Of a stretch of 43,989 nt of DNA, positions 28,618 to 36,190 are shown piece by piece. Every line of letters starts with the position of its first letter. Position 1 is the first letter of the stretch. The notes below the pieces were generated by a model, which worked only from the letters and a program-made list of their open reading frames with translations, had not been told where the DNA came from and ran no database searches. Origin of the DNA: Methylococcales bacterium. Its GTDB lineage: Bacteria > Pseudomonadota > Gammaproteobacteria > Methylococcales > Methylomonadaceae. The DNA lies in contig QVQD01000222.1 in NCBI GenBank assembly GCA_003584875.1, positions 1 to 43,989 of the forward strand, written 5' to 3'. A program made the position numbers and the translations under genes.

Positions 28618-28643
28618 GTCGGGTTACGCTATCGCTAACCCAA
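28618..28643. repeat. REP palindrome
   Basis: TGTCGGGTTACGCTATCGCTAACCCAAC is a further member of the family seen near 14 kb, placed just downstream of the REP that element A entered, so this spot already held a pair of REPs before the insertion. Confidence 0.85.
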
Positions 28644-28701
28644 CCTACATAAGGTTTTTAGGGTGGATTAGCGGCGGCGGCATCCACCCTTCGGTATTTA
28701 T

Positions 28702-29028
28702 TTAGCTTACAGAGAAGCTTTCTCCGCAACCACAAGTTCCCTTAACATTAGGGTTGTTGAATTTAAAGGCTTCATTGATGCCTTCTCTACGATAATCTAG
28801 CTCTATCCCATCAACGAATTCCAAATCATTAGCTGAGACTATGACGCTCACACCAAATTTTTCAAACACTTGGTCATTTTCATTCAGTGCATCTGCATAA
28901 TCGAGAACGTAGGCATAGCCTGAGCAACCTGATTTTTTGACGGCTAGTTTTAACCCCAGACCTTTTCCTCGTTTTTCTAATTGCTTTTTGATTTGTTTAG
29001 CTGCGCTTTCAGTAACTGTAACAGACAT
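28702..29028 (-). CDS. iscA: Iron-sulfur cluster assembly protein IscA
   Basis: 108 aa with the A-type carrier signature: three cysteines in [14 protein letters not shown] and the C-terminal [11 protein letters not shown]. It binds Fe-S clusters or iron and passes them to apo-proteins. It follows the cysteine desulfurase by 10 bp, where the scaffold gene iscU would be expected. Confidence 0.92.
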   Translation of the reverse strand: MSVTVTESAAKQIKKQLEKRGKGLGLKLAVKKSGCSGYAYVLDYADALNENDQVFEKFGVSVIVSANDLEFVDGIELDYRREGINEAFKFNNPNVKGTCGCGESFSVS

Positions 29029-29038
29029 AAGACTCTCT

Positions 29039-30148
29039 TTATGCTTGGCAAGCCAAGGATTTTAATAAATGAATAAAGTTAAAAATTTCTTTTGGGGTAT
29101 TGCTTAAACCAAGGCTGATACGGATTGCGCTTTTAGCAAGTGTGGGTTCTATTCCCATGGCAATAAGTACAGGGCTAGGCTCTTTGTCACCACTAGCGCA
29201 AGCTGAGCCGCTTGAGACTGCATAGCCTTTTTGATCAAGTTTCATTAGTAGCATTTCACCGTCTACTTCTGGCAGGCCAATCAATACAGTGTTGGGTATG
29301 CGTTCTGCCTTATCTGCAAAAATTTTCAGATTAGGAATGGTTTTGAGTTCAATTTCCAGTTGTGATCTTAAAGCTAGAAGTTTCGTGCTACGTTCCTTGA
29401 GTTCTGTTTTTGCAAGTTCTGCCGCTTTGCCAAAGCCAACGATTGCTGCAACATTTTCTGTGCCCGCTCTGTGTTCACGCTCTTGTCCACCGCCAATAAG
29501 TATAGGGTTTATTTTTAGGTCTTTGTCATAAATTAAAGCCCCGCAGCCCTTGGGTCCGTATATCTTATGGCTGGACACGGTCATCAAACTGACTGCTAAT
29601 TGCTTAAATGATAAAGGTATTTTTCCTAAGGCCTGCACAGCATCGGTATGTACTTTAATGCCATTAACTTTTAATTGTTGAGTAATTGCTGATAAATCTT
29701 GAATAACGCCCGTTTCATTATTAGCTAACATAATTGACACTAAATTAGGTCGGTCAATAATTAATTGATCGAGTGTCGATTGGCTAATTAATCCATGGCT
29801 GTCGACATTAATATGGCTTAGTTTAATGCCTTTTTTTTGTAAGCTAGCTGCACTTTCAGTAATAGAGGGATGTTCAGTCGTTGAAATGGCCAGTTTGTCA
29901 GTGACATCAAGGGTTGCCAATGCCAGATTATTTGCTTCAGTGCCCCCGCTAGTAAAAATGATTTGAGAGGCAGGTGCATCAGTCAGGGCTGCAATTTGTT
30001 CGCGAGCATTGTCAATTGCGCTGCGGGCTAATCTACCTTGGCGGTATAGGCTTGAAGGATTGCCGTGAAATGTACTTAAAAATGGAAGCATCGCCTCCAA
30101 CACCCTCTCATCTAGGGGTGTTGTGGCATTGTGATCAAAATAGATCAT
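29039..30148 (-). CDS. iscS: Cysteine desulfurase (NifS/IscS family)
   Basis: 369 aa, a PLP-dependent class V aminotransferase-fold enzyme that draws sulfur from cysteine. Landmarks: [38 protein letters not shown], the PLP-lysine in [15 protein letters not shown] and the active-site cysteine in [20 protein letters not shown]. It is about 35 residues shorter than E. coli IscS (404 aa) and its active-site loop reads like the NifS-type group, so iscS is a positional name. It starts 4 bp inside the end of iscR (ATGA overlap). Confidence 0.85.
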   Translation of the reverse strand: MIYFDHNATTPLDERVLEAMLPFLSTFHGNPSSLYRQGRLARSAIDNAREQIAALTDAPASQIIFTSGGTEANNLALATLDVTDKLAISTTEHPSITESAASLQKKGIKLSHINVDSHGLISQSTLDQLIIDRPNLVSIMLANNETGVIQDLSAITQQLKVNGIKVHTDAVQALGKIPLSFKQLAVSLMTVSSHKIYGPKGCGALIYDKDLKINPILIGGGQEREHRAGTENVAAIVGFGKAAELAKTELKERSTKLLALRSQLEIELKTIPNLKIFADKAERIPNTVLIGLPEVDGEMLLMKLDQKGYAVSSGSACASGDKEPSPVLIAMGIEPTLAKSAIRISLGLSNTPKEIFNFIHLLKSLACQA

Positions 30149-30639
30149 TCACTCAAGTTGGCAACTAAATCGGTATGTCGATGAATTCCAATAACTTGCT
30201 CAGTCTCATTAACCTGTCTTTTAGCAACCGTTTGTACATGGTGTTTTTCTAAAAGTTGAGCCAGAGTAATACCTTTCAGATAATCTCTGATTTGATCGCT
30301 GAGTCCCATCCATAAATCATGGGTTAAGCAGGCTTGTTCTTTTTGACAATTTGCTTCGCCGCCACATTTAGTAGCATCGATAGGCTCATCTACAGCAGCG
30401 ATAATGTCAGCAATATTGATTTTGTTCGGTGCATCAGCAAGGGTATAGCCACCACCTGGGCCGCGAATACCTTTTACCATATTGGCGCGTCGTAACCGAG
30501 AAAATAATTGTTCTAGATAAGACAAAGAAATAGTTTGTCTTGCAGCTATATCAGTCAAAGTTACAGGTTTTATATCGCTGTGAAAGGCTAGGTCGAGCAT
30601 TGCCGTTACTGCATAACGGCCTTTTGTAGTTAGGCGCAC
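30145..30639 (-). CDS. iscR: Rrf2-family regulator IscR
   Basis: 164 aa. The start MRLTTKGRYAVTAMLDLAFH and GIRGPGGGYTLA are the Rrf2 winged-helix core, and three cysteines in CGGEANCQKEQACLTHDLW match the [2Fe-2S]-binding site of IscR, including its neighbouring histidine. It senses cluster supply and represses the isc genes when clusters are plentiful. It leads the operon iscR-iscS-iscA. Confidence 0.93.
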   Translation of the reverse strand: MRLTTKGRYAVTAMLDLAFHSDIKPVTLTDIAARQTISLSYLEQLFSRLRRANMVKGIRGPGGGYTLADAPNKINIADIIAAVDEPIDATKCGGEANCQKEQACLTHDLWMGLSDQIRDYLKGITLAQLLEKHHVQTVAKRQVNETEQVIGIHRHTDLVANLSE

Positions 30640-31057
30640 TATTTAAATCCCTTGAATAAAGTAAGTAATAGCTGTCACTATACTTAACCTAGCAAAATAG
30701 TCAACTTTAAAATAAAGGATTTTAGTTTGGTTATGTAAATTAATCCTTTCATCAGTAACATGATCGTAGGGTCGTATTGCATACGACCATATAAAATCAG
30801 CACTTTAATAACGAACTTTCGATGTTGTGCGCAGGCAATACGCCCCTATGTTGTTTTTTATCGTTGTTACGTGCCCAAAGTTAACTCTTCCTGTTCCATG
30901 GATGAGTCGATGCAGGTGGTGGGTGTGGATAAGTACATGTCGATCGTAATGTAGGACCGGGCCGAGACCTGTCTCTAAGGTTAGAAATGTACCGAAAATG
31001 CGAACTTACTTATATAGAGGTTTATGTTTGGCAAGGTCTAAAAATATCGATCAACAA
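30640..31057. other. Intergenic region between iscR and trmJ
   Basis: It holds the iscR promoter (separate entry) and, at about 30766-30860, a decayed copy of element B's interior (CGTAGGGTCGTATTGCATACGACC..GCGCAGGCAATACGCCCCTATG) without recognisable ends. The ORF at 30760-30954 lies in that repeat and is not a gene. In other Gammaproteobacteria cysE sometimes sits here; it does not in this window. Confidence 0.65.
30677..30704 (-). promoter_or_regulatory. Sigma-70-type promoter of iscR
   Basis: On the minus strand TTGACT, a 16-base spacer (ATTTTGCTAGGTTAAG) and TATAGT form a good -35/-10 pair about 40-65 bp before the ATG. The run AGTTGACTATTTTGCTAGG..AAGTAT resembles one half of an IscR type 1 site (ATAGYTGACTA..), which would give autorepression, but the second half does not match well. 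Confidence 0.55.
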
Positions 31058-31786
31058 TTATTGTTTTTTTTGATTATCTTGGGACATCCTTAAAATGCCT
31101 CTGAGTATATCTAGCTCTTTAGTGTCTAGCTGGGTACGATTATAGAGTCGTTTTAAGCGGCGCATAATAGACTTAGATTTGTCGGGGTGCATAAAGCCTA
31201 TATCAGTCAAAGCTTCTGCTAAATGTGTATAAAAAGACTCCATTTGCTGGGCAGTAGCTTTGATGTTTTTATCGACATCACCAATGCTTACCGGTGTTTG
31301 TGTGTGAGTCGCTACAAATAACTCATAACAGACGACTTGTACGGCCGCCGCTATATTGAGTGAGCTGTATTCAGTATTGCAGGGAATTCTTAATAAAAAG
31401 TGACATAAATCCAGTTCATGATTTTTTAAACCTGAGTTTTCTCTGCCAAAAATAATAGCGACTTTTTGATCAGATTCTTTTGCAGTGGTCAGTTCAGCAC
31501 ATTCGCGCGGACTGATTTCTGGCCAACTTATCGTGCGAGATCTTGCGCTAGCACCAATCACTAATTGGCAGTCAGCGACGGCTGCTTGTAAAGTGTCACA
31601 AACTTGAGCGCGAGCTAAAATATCATCGGCACCCGCTGCTCTTGAGGTTGCTTCAGCACAAGGAAAAATTTTAGGAGTCACTAAGCAAAGCTCGGTCATG
31701 CTCATGTTTTTCATGGCTCTAGCTACCGCACCAATATTTCCTGGATGTGATGTTTCGACTAAAACAATCTTAATATGTGAAAGCAA
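31058..31786 (-). CDS. trmJ: tRNA (cytidine/uridine-2'-O-)-methyltransferase TrmJ
   Basis: SPOUT-class methyltransferase: IKIVLVETSHPGNIGAVARAMKNM, VAIIFGRENSGLKNHELDLC and YSSLNIAAAVQVVCYEL are its cofactor-knot motifs. It methylates position 32 of several tRNAs. The track starts at 31879, inside the suhB gene's start; a TTG at 31786, preceded by AAGGA eight bases upstream, gives the normal N-terminus (LLSHIKIVLVET) and 242 aa, so I prefer it. It is divergent from suhB, the usual order. Confidence 0.88.
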   Translation of the reverse strand: MLSHIKIVLVETSHPGNIGAVARAMKNMSMTELCLVTPKIFPCAEATSRAAGADDILARAQVCDTLQAAVADCQLVIGASARSRTISWPEISPRECAELTTAKESDQKVAIIFGRENSGLKNHELDLCHFLLRIPCNTEYSSLNIAAAVQVVCYELFVATHTQTPVSIGDVDKNIKATAQQMESFYTHLAEALTDIGFMHPDKSKSIMRRLKRLYNRTQLDTKELDILRGILRMSQDNQKKQ

Positions 31787-31873
31787 CAGTGTCGTCCTTA
31801 GATAAAAATAAACAAAGTTTACCAAAAGTTTTGCTATCATTGTGCGTTTTATACGCTCATTAAGAATCTGCCT

Positions 31874-32668
31874 ATGCAACCCATGTTAAATATTGCCGTC
31901 CGTGCTGCTAGAAGCGCTGGCGACTTAATTCTTCGTTCAGTCGACAATGTTGGCCGCCTACATATTGATCAAAAAGGTAAAAATGATTATGTTAGTGAAG
32001 TCGATCGCATGGTTGAGCGAGAAATCATTAGTATCATCAAGGCTGCTTTTCCTGAACATAGCATACTCGCAGAAGAAAGTGGTGAGCATCTAGGCAATGA
32101 TTATGTCTGGGTAATTGATCCTCTTGATGGTACCACTAATTTTTTACATGGATTTCCTCAGTACGCTGTTTCTATTGCCCTTAAATATAAGGACAAACTT
32201 GAAGTAGGGGTCATCTATGATCCTTTACGTGATGAATTATTTACCGCAAAACGTGGCGGTGGCGCTATGTTAAATAATCGTCGCCTTAGAGTCACCCAAC
32301 AAACTAGCTTAAAAAACGCGTTGATTGGCACTGGCTTTCCTTTTAAGACCGATAAACACTTAGATGCTTATGTAGGCATGTTTAAGTCATTAACAACTGA
32401 ATGTGCAGGATTACGACGAGCGGGCGCTGCCGCATTGGATTTAGCTTATGTTGCCGCAGGTCGCTTAGATGGTTTTTGGGAGATAGGCTTGATGGAATGG
32501 GATATGGCCGCTGGTATTTTGTTAATAAAAGAAGCGGGCGGTGTTGTGACCGATTTATCTTTTAATGATAATTATCTACAATCCGGCAATTTAATTGCAG
32601 GCAGTCCTAGAATGCATCAGTTAATGTATCAATTGATAGAGCCGCATGTGACTGAAAATTTAAAGTAA
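31874..32668 (+). CDS. suhB: Inositol-1-monophosphatase SuhB
   Basis: 264 aa. Metal-binding acidic residues appear in ILAEESGEH (about 64-71) and VIDPLDGTTNFLHGFPQYAVSIAL (about 80-103), and MEWDMAAGILLIKEAGG gives the distal motif. Besides dephosphorylating inositol phosphates, SuhB takes part in ribosomal-RNA antitermination complexes in E. coli. It is divergent from trmJ. Confidence 0.96.
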   Translation: MQPMLNIAVRAARSAGDLILRSVDNVGRLHIDQKGKNDYVSEVDRMVEREIISIIKAAFPEHSILAEESGEHLGNDYVWVIDPLDGTTNFLHGFPQYAVSIALKYKDKLEVGVIYDPLRDELFTAKRGGGAMLNNRRLRVTQQTSLKNALIGTGFPFKTDKHLDAYVGMFKSLTTECAGLRRAGAAALDLAYVAAGRLDGFWEIGLMEWDMAAGILLIKEAGGVVTDLSFNDNYLQSGNLIAGSPRMHQLMYQLIEPHVTENLK

Positions 32669-33585
32669 GATTATTCTTATAAGTCCATGCAGTATTCTAA
32701 AACTAATAATGAGGTCGCTTTCGCGACGTTTGTTTTAATCGGGTAATTGCACCCGAGGGCGAGGTATTTTCTTTTGCTTCGTCAAAAGAAAATACCCAAA
32801 GAAAAGGCGGTTCGATTACCGCTCAACCTGCGCTCCTCGGTTTTGCCTCGGGTCGGTAGCATAGGTATCTACACAAATAATGGTTAGCATTCCCACGCGA
32901 GAACGATAATCTGTGGTGAAGATCGTAGGGGCGTATTGCATACGCCCTTATAAAAATAAGCTCTATAACATTAGATTTTCAATGTTGGGCGTATGCAATA
33001 CGCCCCTACGGTGATTTTTATCGTTTCCACGCCGATAAGAAACTTGTGAAGATACTATACTTGTAGGGGCGAATTTGTAGGGGCGACAGATTCGCCCAGT
33101 ACATTCGTTTGTTTAAACGTGGCGAATCTGTCGTCCCTAAAGTATGATTTTCGCAGTTTATGACGATTCATGCCATATGAACTGCCGGAATGATGTTGCT
33201 TTTTAATTGAGTAGATACCTATGGGTCGGTAGGTAGGGCTTCCTGCTCTCCCACCGACGAGCGGTATCCATGCCGCGTCCCTGTTGTGGCAAACCCAACA
33301 AAACCAGCGGTGCTCGGTGCGGCAAACGAGATTAGCTGTCGATATTGATTAACGTTGTAACTATAGAGAATGTGGCTTAAACAAGTCATATCTTATTTAG
33401 ATTTTTTAATCTTTAAGTTAGCCCTTATTAAAATCAAAACAAGCTACACTCTGTTTTTATAAAAGCCAGTGATATAAAATCAGTTTTAATTTCCAGTATA
33501 ATGTGTGCGGTATTCTAAGCTTAACTTCTTATTCAAGCAGTTTGGGCGTATTTAATTTTTATATTACAAAGTTATAGGGGAATTT
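32669..33585. other. Repeat-filled intergenic region
   Basis: Starting about 32710 a composite repeat reads GAGGTCGCTTTCGCGACG..GAGGTATTTTCTTTTGCTTCGTCAAAAGAAAATACC, with an internal 15-bp palindrome pair. It is split by element B (32862-33221) and continues to about 33345. After it, 33346-33585 is AT-rich and leads to the membrane protein gene. No gene recognised. Confidence 0.75.
32862..33221. mobile_element. Second copy of MITE-like element B, with target duplication
   Basis: It begins CATAGGTATCTACACAAATAATGG (C at 32860) and ends GAGTAGATACCTATG. GGGTCGGTAG occurs immediately left and right, a 10-bp target duplication, so the host repeat was intact before insertion. The interior matches element B near 28.2-28.45 kb over most of its length, with a longer right arm (GTAGGGGCGAATTTG..CGTCCCTAAAGTATG). 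An inner end (TTGTGAAGATACTATA, 33044-33059) has decayed. Confidence 0.8.
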
Positions 33586-34305
33586 ATGTGTTTTAGTGCC
33601 AATATGTCACTGGGTCTAGGTGTTATCGGTTTAACCGCTGCCAGCATTACTTATCTTGATAAAACGGAAACATTTTGGGTGCGTGCAGCACGATCTTATG
33701 CCATATTCCATTTTTCACTCATGGAATTAATTCAATATTTTGCTTATCCCGTTGCTGATCAATGTGGCTATGGTACTAACTATTTTTTAAGTGAGTTATC
33801 CACTTATCATATTGCCCTACAAGCCTTTGCAATTATGCCCGCACTGGCGACTTATTCGACTGATAAAACCGCGCTTAAACAAGCGACTATCTTTGGTGCT
33901 AGCTTGAGTACATTGTTTTTGATTTGCACCGCATTACCCAAAGAATTACAACTATTTGATGGTTCGCCCAACTTCATCGGTAATATGATCTCTTGTTTAT
34001 TTATGGGGACTTATCATATCGGTTATCACATATCGAGCGCCTTCGGTGCTTTTGTGACTCATGGATCATTATTCGGCTTGGCCTTAAGTGGCTTTGTTTG
34101 GAAAAACAATTGGAGAATTTCGAGTTACCATTTATTTATGGCTTTAATGACTTTGTTTATGCCTCAGTGGTTATTCAATGTATCAACCGGTGAAGCAGCT
34201 GCGATTTATTGTTTTTATTCTATTCCAATCACTGCCAGTTTTATGCCTTATTTTAAGAATTTCTTTAGCGCTGAAAAATATATTGATAGTCCTGATTACG
34301 CTTAA
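33586..34305 (+). CDS. Multi-pass membrane protein of unknown function
   Basis: 239 aa with about six hydrophobic segments (SLGLGVIGLTAASITYL, SYAIFHFSLMELIQYFA, IALQAFAIMPALATY, IFGASLSTLFLICTALP, FGAFVTHGSLFGLALSGFVW, LFMALMTLFMPQWLF) and the start MCFSANMSLG. The M-C-F/W-S-x start with an E-x-x-Q in the second helix (MELIQYFAY) recurs in an uncharacterised membrane family (DUF5765-like); I recall this from the pattern only. ATG at 33586 follows AGGGGAA. It stands alone. Confidence 0.75.
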   Translation: MCFSANMSLGLGVIGLTAASITYLDKTETFWVRAARSYAIFHFSLMELIQYFAYPVADQCGYGTNYFLSELSTYHIALQAFAIMPALATYSTDKTALKQATIFGASLSTLFLICTALPKELQLFDGSPNFIGNMISCLFMGTYHIGYHISSAFGAFVTHGSLFGLALSGFVWKNNWRISSYHLFMALMTLFMPQWLFNVSTGEAAAIYCFYSIPITASFMPYFKNFFSAEKYIDSPDYA

Positions 34306-34315
34306 AGGACCCTAG

Positions 34316-34380
34316 GGAACGCCGAGCCCCAGCTCGGCGATATGGCTACATTCTATGCCAAGCTGGGGCTTAGCGTTCCC
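34316..34380. terminator. Long inverted repeat between convergent genes
   Basis: GGGAACGCCGAGCCCCAGCTCGG and CCAAGCTGGGGCTTAGCGTTCCC form an imperfect stem of about 23 bp around a 19-base loop. It lies between the stops of two convergent genes and would work as a bidirectional terminator. It may equally be another REP-type element; no strong U run follows. Confidence 0.55.
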
Positions 34381-34386
34381 AGATAT

Positions 34387-35001
34387 TTAAACGATCACTT
34401 TAGAAACAGGCTCACTATAGTCAGTTAAACCGTCCGGTGTAATTGCCGCTATTCGAAAATAATATAGACACATAACTTCAAGACCGCTTAGTTCAAAACT
34501 AGCACTTGTGCTCACGCCGCATAATATCCAGCCGTCTTCTGTTAGAGGGATACTACCTTTACACATTTGATAATGATAAGCGCCGGCATTTGGAATTGCT
34601 TTGCCTATGAATTTGACTGAGCCAGAATGAGCACCATCAATCATAGTTAAAATAGCTTTGGGCGAATAAATGGGTTGTTTTGAGCAATGAAAGCCGCTAC
34701 TTAAGATTGTAGATTCATCGCCAGCGGCCATTCTGTCTACATAAGCAGTCAAGTTACGAAATACGGTATCGGTCAATTTTTCTTGGTCGTGCATGACTGA
34801 AATGCTGGTGCGTCCGCCATCACTGGCCGCTATGATGGCTTTTTCTAAAGCATCAACGGCTGCGCTGGCCTCAAGCATTGATACATCAGGTGTTGGAAAG
34901 CGCGGATTGTCGGTGATTTTAACAACGACATTGCGATAAAAGACCACTTTTACCGTGGGTGAATACTGCATAAAATCTAGTTTGGTTTGGATGATTTTCA
35001 T
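34387..35001 (-). CDS. Fibronectin type III-like protein
   Basis: 204 aa. The C-terminal half (SVKFIGKAIPNAGAYHYQMCKGSIPLTEDGWILCGVSTSASFELSGLEVMCLYYFRIAAITPDGLTDYSEPVSKVIV) has the beta-strand pattern and the closing YYFRI-A-A-I-T-P-D-G-x-x-D-Y-S of an FN3 domain. The N-terminal half is helical (VSMLEASAAVDALEKAIIAASDGGRTSISVMHDQEKLTD). No signal peptide. Similar proteins are common in Bacteroidetes, so lateral transfer is possible. A repeat-rich frame ends 18 bp upstream on the same strand. Confidence 0.65.
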   Translation of the reverse strand: MKIIQTKLDFMQYSPTVKVVFYRNVVVKITDNPRFPTPDVSMLEASAAVDALEKAIIAASDGGRTSISVMHDQEKLTDTVFRNLTAYVDRMAAGDESTILSSGFHCSKQPIYSPKAILTMIDGAHSGSVKFIGKAIPNAGAYHYQMCKGSIPLTEDGWILCGVSTSASFELSGLEVMCLYYFRIAAITPDGLTDYSEPVSKVIV

Positions 35002-35141
35002 AATATTGATCTCCGATTTTAGGTTAAGTTTAAGAAATTCAGTTTTTTATGGGACAGGATAAAGATGGCTTGTACTAGTCTTACTATGTGTACTTTGGAG
35101 CTTGGAAAATAGGAATTATTTTGTGTTAAAGCGACGATCAG

Positions 35142-35510
35142 GCCGGTGATATGTTTAGCCGGTCTTACTGTAACTACTGTCGTGTCTGCTAAATGTTTAG
35201 CACACCCTACTGTTGCTACTTTAGAGCCTGTTATATATTGAGCACGCCTTACAGTAGCTACTATAGGACCTGTTATATGTTTAGCAGGTCGTACTTTAGC
35301 TACTATCGGGTCTGTTATATGTTTAACACGTCCCGCAGTAGCTACTTTAGTGCTTGCTATATGTTTAACAGATCTTGCTGTAGCTACTTTAGTGCTTGCT
35401 ATAGGTTTAACAGGTCTTGCAGTAGCTACTTTAAAGCCTGCTATATGTTTAGCAGGTCGAACTGTAATTACTATAGAGCCTTAAGTAGCTTTAGTAGGTC
35501 TTACAGATGA
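35142..35510. repeat. Tandem array of 42-bp units, about eight copies
   Basis: Unit: ATGTTTAGCAGGTCGTACTTTAGCTACTATAGGGCCTGTTAT, with the two 21-bp halves resembling each other (TTTAGCAGGTCTTACT / TTTAGAGCCTGTTAT). On the minus strand one frame is open from 35480 to a TAA at 35019, giving 14-residue repeats (VRPAKHITGPKVAT-like) for 154 codons, but without ATG, GTG or TTG. The plus-strand 105-aa ORF over it is a Cys/Tyr-rich artefact of the same repeat. Other frames also stay open. Confidence 0.85.
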
Positions 35511-35880
35511 TTTAATCCGACGATTTCTTGTTTAGAGCTAACATAAGAATCATATAAAAAACTAAGGGGTATGATCTTTAAAAGGACTGATAACAGCTAG
35601 TCAATCAACTAGTGTTTTTAAGAGTATTGCATAATAAAATTTTTAAAAATATACGTAGTAATACTGAATCAGGGAAATTAGATGAATGGGTCTATGTGAA
35701 TTGTAGTGGGGTATAGCGATGAATAAGGCGCAATACGCTAACGAGACTGTGAAAGTATTCCTTTTATTTTCCCTCTTTAGCGCGGAGCTCGTAGGTTGGG
35801 GTGAGTGATAACGAACCCCAACGCAAGACGCGATTGGTTGGGGTTCGCGTTGCTTCACCCCAAGCTACAATTGATCAGCC

Positions 35881-36000
35881 TTGTAGGCCGGAATAAGGCT
35901 TTACGAGTGTAAGCGAGTAAAGCGTTTCCGGCATTCATACGATCGTGTGCCGGAAACGCCACCACGCGCTACGCTTAGGTGGTCTTATTCCGGCCTACAG
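35881..36000. repeat. Single relative of the 158-bp repeat
   Basis: TTGTAGGCCGGAATAAGGC..GTGTAAGCGAGTAAAGCGTTTCCGGCATTCATACGATCGTGTGCCGGAAACGCCACC..GGTGGTCTTATTCCGGCCTACAG is a long palindrome that shares the outer CCGGAATAAG/CTTATTCCGG arms and the inner CCGGAAACGC with the tandem units near 10 kb. Confidence 0.8.
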
Positions 36001-36190
36001 CTTATTCTCCCGCGTAAAAAACAAAATAATAGGTGACGTAACGCGATTAGCTTATAGCTGAGTTTAAAATCATCATTGTTTAAGTTTAAGACCTGATCAG
36101 AATCTTTATTCTTTGCTAATAATGCCTTTAATTATATTGTGTGATAGATTAAAAATTAGCTAACAATAGTCAACTTATCTAAACGTCCCT

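Larger units (their letters stand above)
28122..28701. other. Intergenic region filled by nested mobile elements
   Basis: This gap between the membrane protein and iscA is almost wholly repeat DNA: a REP palindrome split by a small terminal-inverted-repeat element, which is itself split by a second one; these are listed separately. Outside them, 28618-28643 holds a further REP copy (GTCGGGTTACGCTATCGCTAACCCAAC), and the last 40 bp precede iscA's 3' end. Confidence 0.85.
35002..36190. other. Repeat-rich stretch between the FN3 gene and recC
   Basis: It contains the 42-bp tandem array (separate entry), a solo end of element A at 35743-35759 (GAGACTGTGAAAGTATT), a REP-like palindrome at about 35793-35872 (GTAGGTTGGGGTGAG..CACCCCAAGCTAC) and a single relative of the 158-bp repeat at about 35881-36000. 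The last 190 bp are AT-rich and probably hold the recC promoter. The short ORF at 35643-35858 is not supported. Confidence 0.75.

Noticed and set aside
35193-35510. 105-aa ORF rich in Cys, Tyr and Ser
   Set aside because: It is a by-product of the 42-bp tandem repeat; three frames are open and no ribosome-binding site precedes it.
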